From: Pseudomonas synxantha BG33R
Lineage (GTDB): Bacteria; Pseudomonadota; Gammaproteobacteria; Pseudomonadales; Pseudomonadaceae
Reading direction: 5' to 3'
Length of the DNA stretch: 64,000 nt
NCBI RefSeq assembly: GCF_000263715.2
Contig: NZ_CM001514.1
Coordinates: 2,032,936 to 2,096,935, forward strand
A program made the position numbers and the translations under genes. The notes below the pieces were generated by a model. The model did no database searches. It was given only the letters and a program-made list of their open reading frames with translations, and had not been told where the DNA came from. This document shows positions 55,682-64,000 of this stretch, one piece after another. Positions within the stretch are counted from its first letter, which is position 1; the number at the start of each line of letters is the position of its first letter.

Positions 55682-56380
55682 ATGTCCGTCTGCCAGACTC
55701 CTATCATCGTCGCCCTGGATTACCCCACTCGTGACGCCGCACTGAAGCTGGCTGACCAGTTGGACCCCACGCTATGCCGGGTCAAGGTCGGCAAGGAACT
55801 GTTCACCAGTTGCGCGGCGGAAATCGTCGGCACCCTGCGGGACAAAGGCTTCGAAGTGTTCCTGGACCTGAAATTCCATGACATCCCCAACACCACGGCA
55901 ATGGCCGTGAAGGCTGCGGCCGAAATGGGCGTGTGGATGGTCAATGTGCACTGCTCCGGCGGCTTGCGCATGATGAGCGCGTGCCGCGAAGTGCTGGAAC
56001 AACGCAGCGGCCCCAAACCGCTGCTGATCGGCGTGACCGTGCTGACCAGCATGGAGCGCGAAGACCTGGCCGGTATTGGCCTGGATATCGAGCCTCAGAC
56101 GCAGGTATTGCGCCTGGCGGCTCTGGCGCAGAAAGCCGGCCTCGATGGCCTGGTATGCTCGGCCCTGGAAGCCCAGGCCCTGAAAAACGCCCACCCGTCG
56201 TTGCAACTGGTGACGCCGGGTATTCGCCCGGCGGGCAGCGCGCAGGATGACCAACGCCGTATCCTGACCCCGCGCCAGGCCCTGGATGCCGGTTCGGACT
56301 ACCTGGTGATCGGCCGTCCGATCAGCCAGGCGGCGGATCCGGCCAAAGCGTTGGCCGCGGTGGTTGCCGAAATCGCCTGA
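55682..56380 (+). CDS. pyrF: Orotidine-5'-phosphate decarboxylase
   Basis: A 232-residue TIM-barrel enzyme that makes UMP from OMP. The active-site Asp-Lys-Asp set is seen in [14 protein letters not shown] (about 10-23), [11 protein letters not shown] and [13 protein letters not shown] (about 59-71). The phosphate-binding [16 protein letters not shown] (about 179-194) and [12 protein letters not shown] follow. Size is that of the subgroup 1 enzymes of Pseudomonas. It is transcribed on its own. A truncated repeat copy with a long hexanucleotide run begins 38 bases beyond its stop. Confidence 0.97.
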   Translation: MSVCQTPIIVALDYPTRDAALKLADQLDPTLCRVKVGKELFTSCAAEIVGTLRDKGFEVFLDLKFHDIPNTTAMAVKAAAEMGVWMVNVHCSGGLRMMSACREVLEQRSGPKPLLIGVTVLTSMEREDLAGIGLDIEPQTQVLRLAALAQKAGLDGLVCSALEAQALKNAHPSLQLVTPGIRPAGSAQDDQRRILTPRQALDAGSDYLVIGRPISQAADPAKALAAVVAEIA

Positions 56381-56417
56381 TACTCAGGGGAACACGGTAA
56401 AAAATGTGTGAGGGGGC

Positions 56418-56484
56418 TTACCCCCCAAATCCCTGTCGAATTCCGGCCAGCGTGGTTTAACGGGGCGCCTAAGATCAAAAGCAG
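56418..56484 (+). repeat. Dispersed 0.3-kb repeat, truncated copy 3
   Basis: TTACCCCCCAAATCCCTGTC onward to AAGATCAAAAGC matches the right half of copies 1 and 2, starting in the right arm of the hairpin. The left half and the end after the AGATCA tract are missing. It leads directly into the AGCAAG array. Confidence 0.82.
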
Positions 56485-56580
56485 AGCAAGAGCAAGAGCA
56501 AGAGCAAGAGCAAGAGCAAGAGCAAGAGCAAGAGCAAGAGCAAGAGCAAGAGCAAGAGCAAGAGCAAGAGCAAGAGCAAG
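56485..56580 (+). repeat. Perfect hexanucleotide array (AGCAAG)16
   Basis: Exactly 16 uninterrupted copies of AGCAAG (96 bases). The homologous site in copies 1 and 2 has only two or three units of the related AGATCA. As the unit is six bases, length change would not shift a frame; the frame across it would read Arg-Ala repeats, but no ribosome site or family supports a protein. Confidence 0.92.
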
Positions 56581-56645
56581 CAGCGAGTCAGCATGGTCAT
56601 CGTGGGCAAGCCCTAATGCCAGTCAGTCAAGCGTACATCGCCCTC

Positions 56646-56745
56646 TGTAGGAGCGAGCTTGCTCGCGAAAAACGTCGACGATAACGCGTGTTGTCTGAAT
56701 GAACGCGGTGCCTGTGAGTTTTTCGCGAGCAAGCTCACTCCTACA
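56646..56745. repeat. REP doublet of the GTAGGAGCGAGCTTGCTCGC class
   Basis: Arms 56646-56670 (TGTAGGAGCGAGCTTGCTCG) and 56719-56745 (TTTTCGCGAGCAAGCTCACT) are inverted. A fragment of the other class (GGGCAAGCCCCCTCCCACAT, 56753-56772) follows, so two REP families adjoin here. Confidence 0.87.
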
Positions 56746-56789
56746 AAAGCCTAGGGCAAGCCCCCTCCCACATTTAGATCTGCCGTGTG

Positions 56790-57797
56790 TCAGCTGACTT
56801 TTAGTATCAACTTCCCGAAGTTCTCGCCGCTGAACAGCTTCATCAGCGTTTCCGGGAATGTCTCCAGCCCCTCGACAATATCCTCCTTGCTCTTGAGCTT
56901 GCCCTGGGCCATCCAGCCGGCCATTTCCTGCCCGGCCGCCGCGAAGTTCGCCGCGTGGTCCATCACCACAAACCCTTCCATGCGCGCGCGATTGACCAGC
57001 AATGACAAATAGTTGGCCGGGCCTTTGACGGCTTCCTTGTTGTTGTATTGGCTGATCGCGCCGCAAATCACCACGCGGGCTTTGAGTGCCAGGCGGCTGA
57101 GCACGGCGTCGAGAATATCGCCGCCGACGTTATCGAAATAGACGTCCACGCCCTTCGGGCATTCGCGCTTGAGGGCGGCAGGTACGTCTTCGCTTTTGTA
57201 GTCGATGGCGGCGTCAAAGCCCAGCTCATCGAGCAGGAACTTGCACTTGTCGGCACCGCCGGCAATCCCCACCACGCGGCAGCCTTTGATCTTGGCGATC
57301 TGCCCGGCGATGCTGCCCACGGCACCCGCGGCGCCGGAAATGACCACGGTGTCACCGGCTCTCGGCGCACCGGTCTCCAGCAGGGCGAAGTAAGCCGTCA
57401 TGCCGGTCATGCCCAGGGCAGACAGGTAACGGGGCAGGGGCGCAAGCTTGGGGTCGACCTTGTAGAAACCACGGGGCTCGCCGAGGAAGTAGTCCTGCAC
57501 GCCCAGGGCGCCATTCACGTAGTCCCCCACCGCGAAGTTCGGATGGTTCGAGGCAATCACCTTGCCGACGCCCAGCGCCCGCATCACTTCGCCGATGCCG
57601 ACCGGCGGGATATAGGACTTGCCCTCATTCATCCAGCCACGCATGGCCGGGTCGAGGGACAGGTATTCATTGCGTACCAGGACCTGGCCGTCGGCAGGCG
57701 TGCCCACCGGCACTTCCTGGTAGGTGAAGGTCTCTCGCGTGGCCGCACCGACCGGGCGTTTGGCGAGCAGGAATTGGCGGTTGGTCTGGGCGGTCAT
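56790..57797 (-). CDS. NADP-dependent medium-chain oxidoreductase (CurA/LTB4DH type)
   Basis: A 335-residue zinc-independent medium-chain dehydrogenase/reductase of the curcumin reductase/leukotriene B4 dehydrogenase group, which reduces alpha,beta-unsaturated ketones with NADPH. The N-terminal NRQFLLAKRPVGA and SLDPAMRGWMNEGKSYIPPV are family marks, the NADP motif is VISGAAGAVGSIAGQIAK (about 150-167), with KSEDVPAALK and VYFDNVGGDILDAVL after it. The start at 57797 (MTAQTNRQ) is chosen over 57932, which would add unrelated residues. Divergent from the SDR gene. Confidence 0.92.
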   Translation of the reverse strand: MTAQTNRQFLLAKRPVGAATRETFTYQEVPVGTPADGQVLVRNEYLSLDPAMRGWMNEGKSYIPPVGIGEVMRALGVGKVIASNHPNFAVGDYVNGALGVQDYFLGEPRGFYKVDPKLAPLPRYLSALGMTGMTAYFALLETGAPRAGDTVVISGAAGAVGSIAGQIAKIKGCRVVGIAGGADKCKFLLDELGFDAAIDYKSEDVPAALKRECPKGVDVYFDNVGGDILDAVLSRLALKARVVICGAISQYNNKEAVKGPANYLSLLVNRARMEGFVVMDHAANFAAAGQEMAGWMAQGKLKSKEDIVEGLETFPETLMKLFSGENFGKLILKVS

Positions 57798-58025
57798 GGC
57801 AAGGACTCTTTGGAAATGAATCATGAGTGATAGCCCTTCAGTGACGCCAGGGCAAGGTTGCCTGCGGGAGGCGAATGCCCGTCGATAGGCATCGCTGATA
57901 ACCATCCCGGTAGACTTATCACTGCGATTCATGCAGCGCTAACCCGCCGTCTGATAGTGCTGACGCGCTAATCCCTGTGTTGGCTAGACTCGCGCCACCG
58001 TTACCACTCCCATAGGACAGTTCCC

Positions 58026-58787
58026 ATGAGCATGACATTTTCTGGCCAGGTCGCCCTGGTAACCGGCGCCGCCGTGGGTATTGGTCGCGCCACTGCGCTG
58101 GCGTTCGCGGCCGAAGGCTTGAAGGTGGTCGTTGCCGACCTCGATGTGGCGGGGGGCGAGGGCACTGTTGCGCTGATCCGCCAGGCCGGCGGCGAAGGGG
58201 TGTTTGTGCGTTGCAACGTCACGCTCGAAACGGACGTACAGCAATTGATGGCGCAGACGGTCGCCATCTATGGACGACTGGACTATGCCTTCAACAACGC
58301 CGGGATTGAGATCGAGAAAGGCAAGCTGGCCGACGGCAGCCTGGATGAGTTCGATGCCATCATGGGGGTTAACGTCAAAGGCGTCTGGTTGTGCATGAAG
58401 TATCAGTTGCCGCTGTTGTTGGCCCAGGGCGGCGGAGCAATCGTCAACACGGCATCGGTGGCCGGGCTGGGGGCGGCGCCGAAGATGAGCATCTATGCGG
58501 CGTCCAAACACGCAGTGATCGGCCTGACCAAGTCGGCAGCCATTGAGTATGCGAAAAAGAAGATCCGCGTGAACGCGGTCTGCCCTGCCGTGATCGATAC
58601 CGACATGTTTCGCCGCGCCTACGAGGCCGACCCGCGCAAAGCCGAATTCGCGGCGGCCATGCACCCGGTCGGGCGCATCGGCAAGGTGGAGGAAGTTGCC
58701 AGCGCCGTGTTGTACCTGTGCAGTGATGGTGCCGCCTTTACCACCGGCCAGTCCCTGGCGGTGGATGGTGGCGCAACAGCCATCTAG
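58026..58787 (+). CDS. Short-chain dehydrogenase/reductase
   Basis: A 253-residue classical SDR. The cofactor motif is VTGAAVGIGRATAL (about 12-25) with an acidic ADLDV at the end of strand 2 that favours NAD(H). NNAGIEIEKG, the catalytic Ser in VNTASVAGLGAAP and YAASKHAVIGLTKS (about 155-168) complete the tetrad. It is likely an oxidoreductase of an alcohol or ketone; substrate unknown. ATG at 58026 has AGGACAGTTCCC upstream. It is divergent from the medium-chain oxidoreductase gene with a 228-base gap. Confidence 0.92.
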   Translation: MSMTFSGQVALVTGAAVGIGRATALAFAAEGLKVVVADLDVAGGEGTVALIRQAGGEGVFVRCNVTLETDVQQLMAQTVAIYGRLDYAFNNAGIEIEKGKLADGSLDEFDAIMGVNVKGVWLCMKYQLPLLLAQGGGAIVNTASVAGLGAAPKMSIYAASKHAVIGLTKSAAIEYAKKKIRVNAVCPAVIDTDMFRRAYEADPRKAEFAAAMHPVGRIGKVEEVASAVLYLCSDGAAFTTGQSLAVDGGATAI

Positions 58788-58987
58788 GACGGCAAGTCGC
58801 ACCGCATTCGAAAAGAGGGCGAGGTGCTGTGGGGCGTTTCCATAGCGGGCAGTGGGCCGTGCGCGAATATGTATCAGTAGGTAAATAATCTAATAAAATC
58901 AATACTTTAATAAATCTTAGCGGCAAATTTCGGCGAGCTTCTGTGCTTAACTGTTTTGGGTTAACAGACAGTTGAAGTGAGTGGCTC
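58788..58987 (+). other. AT-rich intergenic region before the MocR gene
   Basis: The stretch 58869-58919 (GTATCAGTAGGTAAATAATC and so on) is much more AT-rich than its surroundings. CTGTT (58951-58955) and AACAG (58963-58967), with a second ACAGACAGTT just beyond, form a candidate inverted repeat for self-regulation by the MocR protein. Confidence 0.45.
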
Positions 58988-60400
58988 ATGGATTTAGGGA
59001 TCGATCGACAAGCCCTGGTACCGGTTGTTCAGCAAATCGTCAGCGCGGTGGCGCATTGGATTCGCAAGGAAGGGGTGAGCCCCGGAACGCGCTTGCCGTC
59101 CATTCGGCAATTGGCCCTCGACAACCTGCTGAGCCAGTCCAGCGTGATTGAGGCGTTCGAACGGCTGGTGGCCCAGGGGCTGCTGGCCTCCAGGCACGGC
59201 TCGGGGTTCGTGGTGGCGCAACCTGCAGCGACCCACGAACACCACTGGTATGAAGGCGCGGAGCAGGGATGGGGCACTTTTACCGACAGTCCCGTCGGCG
59301 AGTTGAAACTGGGGTGTGGCTGGCTGCCGGACGACTGGCGCGAAAGCGATGACATCAGCTATGCAATTCGCGAACTCAGTCGTACCGATACCGGGGCTTT
59401 GTTCAGCTACAGTACGCCCTTGGGGCTGCCGACGCTGCGTGAACAACTGTTCAAGCGTCTGACCCAGATTCACATAGCCACCCGCCTGGACTGTATTCTC
59501 ACCACCCATGGCGCCAGTCATGCCCAGGACCTGCTGATACGCACCTTGCTCAAGGCCGGTGATGAGGTCGTGGTGGAAACACCCGGGTATGGCAACCTCT
59601 ATCGCCAGTTGGCCTTTCAGGGTGTGACCCTGCTGGAGGTCCCGCGCGCCCGTGGCGGCCCGGATATCCCTGCCTTGGAAACGCTGCTGCAAACCCATCG
59701 GCCCAAGTGCCTGTTCATCAATAGCCTCTATCACAACCCCACCGGCACCAGCCTGTGCCGTTCGGTGGCGCAGCGGTTGTTGGAACTGGCGCGAGAGTGG
59801 GATTTCCTGATCATCGAAGAGGATGTCTACGGCGACCTGCAACATGCCAGTTGCACGCGCTTGTCGGCGCTGGACCACGGTGACCGGGTGATCTATGTGT
59901 CGAGTTTTTCCAAGACCCTGAGCAGCGCCCTGCGCGTGGGCTACCTCTGTGCCAGTGCCACGCTCATTGAGCAATTGGCCCATCTCAAGACTCTGACGGG
60001 CATCGGCACCTCGCGCTTTGCCGAAGCAATGGTGGCAACGTTGTTGAGCAACGGCACTTACCGTAAGTGGGTGCAGCGCCTGCGCAAGCACCTGAATGCG
60101 CAGATGGCTGCAACGTTGCAGGTGCTTGAGGATGAAGAGTGGCAGGTCTTTGCCGTTCCCGCTGGGGGCATGTTCCTGTGGGCGCGACCGGGCATCCCGG
60201 ACCCGTCGCGACTGCAAGCCTGTGCCCGGCGGCTCGGCGTGCTGCTGTCGCCCGGGGCGCTGTTTAGCCCCGCCGGGGAGCGTAGCGACTGGCTACGCAT
60301 CAATGTGGCCTATGCAGGGGATCAGCGCGCACTGGCGTTGTTCCGTGCCATGGGGCCGTCCAGATCGACCTCGACCATTCTGAAAACGACGGGCATGTAG
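58988..60400 (+). CDS. MocR-type PLP-dependent transcriptional regulator
   Basis: A 470-residue MocR/GntR regulator: an N-terminal winged helix-turn-helix (about 1-75, GTRLPSIRQLALDNLLSQSS) fused to an aminotransferase-like fold type I domain (about 95-460). The PLP-binding Lys is in YVSSFSKTLSSALRVGYL (about residue 307) and the Asn/Asp contacts in NSLYHNPTGTSL and EEDVYGDLQ. Such proteins regulate amino-acid, polyamine or vitamin B6 pathways using PLP as co-factor sensor. The preceding genes (an SDR and an oxidoreductase) are possible targets. The start is ATG at 58988 with GAAGTGAG upstream. Confidence 0.92.
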   Translation: MDLGIDRQALVPVVQQIVSAVAHWIRKEGVSPGTRLPSIRQLALDNLLSQSSVIEAFERLVAQGLLASRHGSGFVVAQPAATHEHHWYEGAEQGWGTFTDSPVGELKLGCGWLPDDWRESDDISYAIRELSRTDTGALFSYSTPLGLPTLREQLFKRLTQIHIATRLDCILTTHGASHAQDLLIRTLLKAGDEVVVETPGYGNLYRQLAFQGVTLLEVPRARGGPDIPALETLLQTHRPKCLFINSLYHNPTGTSLCRSVAQRLLELAREWDFLIIEEDVYGDLQHASCTRLSALDHGDRVIYVSSFSKTLSSALRVGYLCASATLIEQLAHLKTLTGIGTSRFAEAMVATLLSNGTYRKWVQRLRKHLNAQMAATLQVLEDEEWQVFAVPAGGMFLWARPGIPDPSRLQACARRLGVLLSPGALFSPAGERSDWLRINVAYAGDQRALALFRAMGPSRSTSTILKTTGM

Positions 60401-60513
60401 CTTTTTGCCATTATTGCTACGCCAGCGGCTTGTGCTCGAGGCCTCGGGGTTGCCACTCTCAATGCTTGTAAACCTGGTTTATGGCATCTGCCATTGCAAG
60501 AGGATCAAGTGCA

Positions 60514-62481
60514 ATGATTTGGGGCGTGCAACGACGATTCGCCAACCTTGGCATGGCAAAAAAACTGGGCTTGGGTTTTACCTTGGTACTCCTTCTGACG
60601 GCCCTGGTAGCGGCGATCGGTGTGGGGGCCCTGCACACCGTCGGCCAGCGCTTTGATGGCCTCAAGCAGATGTCTTCGCTCAATAGCGAGTTGCTCAAGG
60701 TGCGTGTGATCGAGCAAAACTACGCGCTGCACGCCGACCCCCAGGCCGTTGACGCCCTGCATAACAGTGTTGACGCATTGCTGGCCCAGGCCATCAGCCT
60801 CAAGGCCCGGTCCGCTGTCAACGAGCGGGTGATGAGTGATGTCGAGCAAGCTTTGATTGCCTATCGCAAGGCGTTCGATGAGTTCGTCGACTTGACCCAG
60901 GCCAAGGACCTGGCGCTGGAAATGGCCAGTTGGTCGGTATCCAGCGTGGCGAATAACCTGGACGTGTTGCAAGCCGGCCTCGCCGACGACGGCGCTTATG
61001 GCCTCAAGGAAAGCCAGGGCAAGGAGGGCGCCGAGTTTATCGAGCAGGCGGGGCAGGTCAGCCAGGTGTCGCGCTTGATGCTGCAAGCCATGAACGAAGC
61101 GCGGGTGCGCCTGGACCAGAGCCGCAAGGCTGAGGCAGACGACGTTGCACAGGGCAAGATCGAGCAGGCCGACCAGGCCCTGGCCGAGGTCGAGAAGCTG
61201 AAAACCAGCGTCAAGGACGCGGGCTACCAGACCGTACTCAACGAAGTCAGCGGGCATATCGCGTCATTCAGTGAAAAACTCGGCGAGTACACCGGGCTGC
61301 TGGCCCAGGAAAAACTGGTCTACACGCAACTGCATGACCGCGCCGAGCAAGTGGTCAGCCAGGTCAATCAGGCGTACGCCGCTGAAGATCAGTCCATGCA
61401 GGCGCAGTTGCAGCACAGCACGCTGCTGATCATCGGTTCCTCCGCCTTGGCGTTGCTGGTGGGCTTGATTGCTGCGTGGCTGATTACCCGGTTGATCGTT
61501 GCGCCGTTGCGCAGTGTGATCGCCGTGGCCCAGCAGATTGCCTCGGGCGACCTGAGCGGGCGCATGGAGGTCAGCCGTCGCGATGAAATTGGCCAGTTGA
61601 TGCAAGCCATGCAGCAGATGAGCAGCGGTTTGAGCCAGATGGTCAGCGGGTTGCAGGCCGGCATTGAACAGCTGGCCAGTTCCGCGCATTTGCTGTCCAG
61701 CGTTACCGAACAGACCAACCACGAGGTCAACAGCCAGAAGGAAGAAACCGAACAGGTTGCCACGGCGATGAACCAGATGACCGCCACGGTGCACGATGTG
61801 GCGCGCAATGCCGAGCAAGCGGCGCAAGCTGCACAGACGGCGGATGCCAAGGTCGACAGCGGCCAGCAGGTGGTGCGCATGAGCTTGCAGCGTATCGAAT
61901 TGCTGGCCACGTCAAGCAACAGTGCCAGCGCGAGCATCGAAAGCCTCAGCGCAGAGATCCAGAACATTGGCACCGTGCTGAGTGTGATCAACAGCGTGGC
62001 GGAGCAGACTAATCTGCTGGCCTTGAACGCCGCCATCGAAGCGGCGCGCGCCGGTGAGCAGGGGCGTGGCTTTGCCGTGGTGGCCGACGAGGTACGGGCC
62101 CTGGCCAAGCGCACCCAGCAATCGACTGAGGAGATCGAACGGCTGGTCAGCACCTTGCGCAGTGCGGCGCAGTCGTCGGTGCAGCAGATCCAGCAAAGTG
62201 GCGAACTGGTGAAACTGGCGGTCGGTGATGCCCTGCAAACCGAAAGTGCCTTGGGCAGCATTGCGGCCGCCGTGTCACTGATCCAGCAAATGAACCAACA
62301 GATCGCCGCCGCCGCCGAGGAACAAAGCTCGGTGGCCGAAGAGATCAACCGCAGCGTCACCAGTATTCGGGCAAGTGCCGATCATTCGGCGTTGAGTATG
62401 CAAGGCAATGCCGCATCGAGCGTCCAACTGGCGCAGTTGGGCGTGGAGCTCAAGGGGATGGTGGGGCATTTCCGCCTGTGA
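60514..62481 (+). CDS. Methyl-accepting chemotaxis protein with HBM ligand domain
   Basis: A 655-residue chemoreceptor. First membrane helix about 17-38, a long, largely helical periplasmic domain of about 250 residues (40-295) that fits the helical bimodular (HBM) class, second membrane helix (about 300-322), HAMP (about 323-376), then the coiled-coil signalling region with the tip [23 protein letters not shown] receptors such as McpS bind citrate-cycle intermediates and acetate. The start is ATG at 60514, nine bases after AGAGGA; 60481 and 60553 are alternatives. Ligand here unproven. There is no terminal CheR-binding pentapeptide. Confidence 0.92.
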   Translation: MIWGVQRRFANLGMAKKLGLGFTLVLLLTALVAAIGVGALHTVGQRFDGLKQMSSLNSELLKVRVIEQNYALHADPQAVDALHNSVDALLAQAISLKARSAVNERVMSDVEQALIAYRKAFDEFVDLTQAKDLALEMASWSVSSVANNLDVLQAGLADDGAYGLKESQGKEGAEFIEQAGQVSQVSRLMLQAMNEARVRLDQSRKAEADDVAQGKIEQADQALAEVEKLKTSVKDAGYQTVLNEVSGHIASFSEKLGEYTGLLAQEKLVYTQLHDRAEQVVSQVNQAYAAEDQSMQAQLQHSTLLIIGSSALALLVGLIAAWLITRLIVAPLRSVIAVAQQIASGDLSGRMEVSRRDEIGQLMQAMQQMSSGLSQMVSGLQAGIEQLASSAHLLSSVTEQTNHEVNSQKEETEQVATAMNQMTATVHDVARNAEQAAQAAQTADAKVDSGQQVVRMSLQRIELLATSSNSASASIESLSAEIQNIGTVLSVINSVAEQTNLLALNAAIEAARAGEQGRGFAVVADEVRALAKRTQQSTEEIERLVSTLRSAAQSSVQQIQQSGELVKLAVGDALQTESALGSIAAAVSLIQQMNQQIAAAAEEQSSVAEEINRSVTSIRASADHSALSMQGNAASSVQLAQLGVELKGMVGHFRL

Positions 62482-62517
62482 TCGCCGCTGGGGTGCGGCG
62501 AGCAAGGCGAAGGGTGG

Positions 62518-63330
62518 TCAGGCGTTGTTGGCGAGGAAGGTCAGCAGCGCTTCGTTGACGAAGTCCGGGTTTTCGCGGCTTGAGATATGCCCGGCCTCCG
62601 GGATCAGGATCAGGTCGCAACCAATCAGCCCGGCCATTTCCTCGGATTCGGCAGGTGGGCGGGGTTTGTCTTGCTCGCCGCACAATATCAGGGTGGTGTC
62701 GGCGTCCAGGCGCGGCAATTGCTCCAGGATATCTTCACGGCTGAAGATCAAGCGGCCCAGCGGTACGATGCTATCGAGCAGGCGTTCGCGGGGGAAGCCC
62801 TGCAGGGATTTGCGAAAGTCCTGATACAGCGCCGATTCACGGTCGATGCCCGGGCGAAAGAAGATCGGTGCGATCACATCCAGTAGCGGCTCGGGGATGG
62901 CTCCAGCGTCTTCGATCATCTTGAACAGCGAGAAATAATACTGGCGCGTTGCTTCGGGTTCGGCGCCGAGGTAGGTGTCCATCAGCACCACGCTGTTGAT
63001 GCGCTCGGGTGCCAGCAGTGCCAGGCGCGCACCCCACATACCACCGACCGACAGGCCCACCAGGTTGATCTGCTCGACGTCCAGGTGATCCAGCAGCGCC
63101 AGGGCCTGGCGAGCCAGATCATCCAGGGACCGGGTTTGCGTGGGCAGCGGGCCCGACTCGCCATGGCCCCACAGCTCGGGGACGATTACCCGGTATTGCT
63201 GGGACAGCGCTTCAATCTGCGGCGTCCACATGTCGCGAGACCACAGGTAACTTGAACCGAGCAATACGACCGGGCCGCTGCCCTGGTCGAGGTAATGCAG
63301 CGGTTGTCCATCAATCACGGCAACAGGCAT
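62518..63330 (-). CDS. Alpha/beta-fold hydrolase
   Basis: A 270-residue alpha/beta hydrolase with GSSYLWSRDMW (oxyanion region), PELWGHGESGPLP, the nucleophile elbow NLVGLSVGGMWGARL (about 89-103), the Asp in LILCGEQDKPRPP (about 216-228), and the His in IPEAGHISSREN (about 244-255). The pattern is like 3-oxoadipate enol-lactonase and esterase relatives, but no pathway partner is nearby. ATG at 63330 follows a purine-rich GTTAGAGGCC. It is convergent with the chemoreceptor and downstream of the edge gene on the same strand. Confidence 0.88.
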   Translation of the reverse strand: MPVAVIDGQPLHYLDQGSGPVVLLGSSYLWSRDMWTPQIEALSQQYRVIVPELWGHGESGPLPTQTRSLDDLARQALALLDHLDVEQINLVGLSVGGMWGARLALLAPERINSVVLMDTYLGAEPEATRQYYFSLFKMIEDAGAIPEPLLDVIAPIFFRPGIDRESALYQDFRKSLQGFPRERLLDSIVPLGRLIFSREDILEQLPRLDADTTLILCGEQDKPRPPAESEEMAGLIGCDLILIPEAGHISSRENPDFVNEALLTFLANNA

Positions 63331-63466
63331 AGCAGGCCTCTAACTTCACGGAGTGAGGGGCACTTTTTTACGCTAGTCGGGGGCGGGGGGATAGATGCAA
63401 AGTGATGGCATATGGTGTGAGGGTTGCCATCCAACTGACACCCCTCCCACGTTATTGTCTGGGCTG

Positions 63467-64000
63467 TCAGTCGTAGATAGCTTTCTTTTTCCACTCGGCG
63501 TCGGCATCGACGACCTTCAAACCTTCGGTCAGCTCATTGACTTCGTCTTCTGCCGGTTGGCTGTTGGTCAGCACCGTGGAGTTGGCGCGGGCCAGTTGTG
63601 ACTCCAGCAGTTGCAGCTGTGCGCTGTAGAGCACCGGTTCCGGTTGCTTGCGCAAGTACTGCACGCCGCGTTCGAACGCCAGGCGCGCCTGGCCGGGCTG
63701 GCCTTGCAGCAGGGCATGTTGGCCGAGGTTGTTGAAGAACTCGATATGCAGCAGTACCAGGATATGACGGATTTCCTTGATCCAGTGCTTGGCTTCATTG
63801 GTTGGCAGGAAACCGTCCTGGGCTGCACGGGTGACTTGGCCGTGCAGGGCTTCGAGCAAAAAGCGCACGTCCTTGGCCTTGGCTTCGGTCTGGATCGGCG
63901 CAGGTGGGTTGGCCACCGGAATCGATTCGCCCTGGGCGATCAGCGCATTCAGTTCGCTGATACGTGCCTTGATTGGCGCGCTGGACTTATTGAGGTTCAA
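63467..64000 (-). CDS. Unrecognised protein, N-terminus beyond right edge
   Basis: At least 177 residues, running off the right edge (the edge codon is TTG within a longer frame, so the true start is outside the window). The sequence is helical and soluble: LNALIAQGESIPVANPPAP, then DVRFLLEALHGQVTRAAQDG, then a TPR-like stretch (HALLQGQPGQARLAFERGVQYL, split here into its two helices), and a Lys-rich end DAEWKKKAIYD. No catalytic motif or membrane segment. I do not recognise the family; the TPR-like part suggests protein binding. Probably cytoplasmic. Confidence 0.75.
   Translation of the reverse strand: MNLNKSSAPIKARISELNALIAQGESIPVANPPAPIQTEAKAKDVRFLLEALHGQVTRAAQDGFLPTNEAKHWIKEIRHILVLLHIEFFNNLGQHALLQGQPGQARLAFERGVQYLRKQPEPVLYSAQLQLLESQLARANSTVLTNSQPAEDEVNELTEGLKVVDADAEWKKKAIYD

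Noticed and set aside
56485..56580. CRISPR-like array
   Set aside because: The units are six bases without spacers, so this is a microsatellite; no cas genes are present.
60469..60497. FliA promoter before the HBM chemoreceptor (TAAA ... GCCATTGC)
   Set aside because: The -10 does not match GCCGATAA and the spacing is 17 bases; not credible.

Overview
The window looks like chromosomal DNA of a Pseudomonas of the P. fluorescens group. The evidence is the high-GC codon use, the arrangement of the citrate-cycle genes (gltA divergent from sdhCDAB-sucAB-lpd-sucCD), the betX-yjcH-actP and fabA-fabB gene orders, and the many REP doublets of the types GGGAGCTGGCTTGCCTGCGA and GTAGGAGCGAGCTTGCTCGC. 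This assignment rests on protein and repeat recognition; no search was run. I see no rRNA, tRNA, CRISPR array, prophage or complete insertion sequence apart from one REP-associated tyrosine transposase (RAYT).

Layout. 0-4.3 kb: glyoxylate/C2 metabolism (hyi fragment, gcl, divergent glcG-like gene), a RAYT flanked by REP doublets, and a RutR-like TetR regulator. 4.4-9.8 kb: envelope genes (DUF808, MlaA, a periplasmic alpha/beta hydrolase, a small membrane protein, a membrane-bound GH17 enzyme). 10-13.2 kb: betaine-binding BetX and the YjcH-ActP acetate permease. 13.3-26.4 kb: gltA and the nine-gene sdh-suc operon, from a divergent promoter pair to a strong UUCG-loop terminator. 26.7-32.5 kb: brnQ, a DUF599 protein, a small lipoprotein, two overlapping hotdog thioesterases and htpG with a sigma-32-like promoter. 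32.5-39.5 kb: dienelactone hydrolase, pirin, OsmC, amidohydrolase, a chemoreceptor and fabAB. 39.8-44.7 kb: a three-gene TonB-dependent receptor / periplasmic binding protein / hybrid histidine kinase operon. 44.9-53.2 kb: gpsA-DUF4389-sixA, an acyl-CoA ligase with a thioesterase and two hydrolases, DUF4892 and an AI-2E-family permease. 53.6-64 kb: a two-component system, pyrF, redox enzymes, a MocR regulator, an HBM-type chemoreceptor, a hydrolase and an unrecognised gene cut by the right edge.

Most of the window is core metabolism. The accessory signals are in repeats and regulation. REP doublets sit in nearly every convergent or post-operon gap. A second dispersed repeat occurs three times in 10 kb (46.8, 53.3 and 56.4 kb); it has a long perfect hairpin and ends in a hexanucleotide tract that is two to three units long in two copies and 16 units in the third. 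Several operator-like palindromes can be placed: TTGTATACAA twice between gcl and glcG, a TetR-type site before the acyl-CoA ligase, a possible DesT site before fabA, and an unassigned one before brnQ.

The best candidate for an under-described system is the operon at 41679-44733. It encodes an outer-membrane receptor, a single periplasmic binding protein without an ABC permease, and a GacS-like hybrid kinase, which together suggest a ligand-sensing relay across the envelope.
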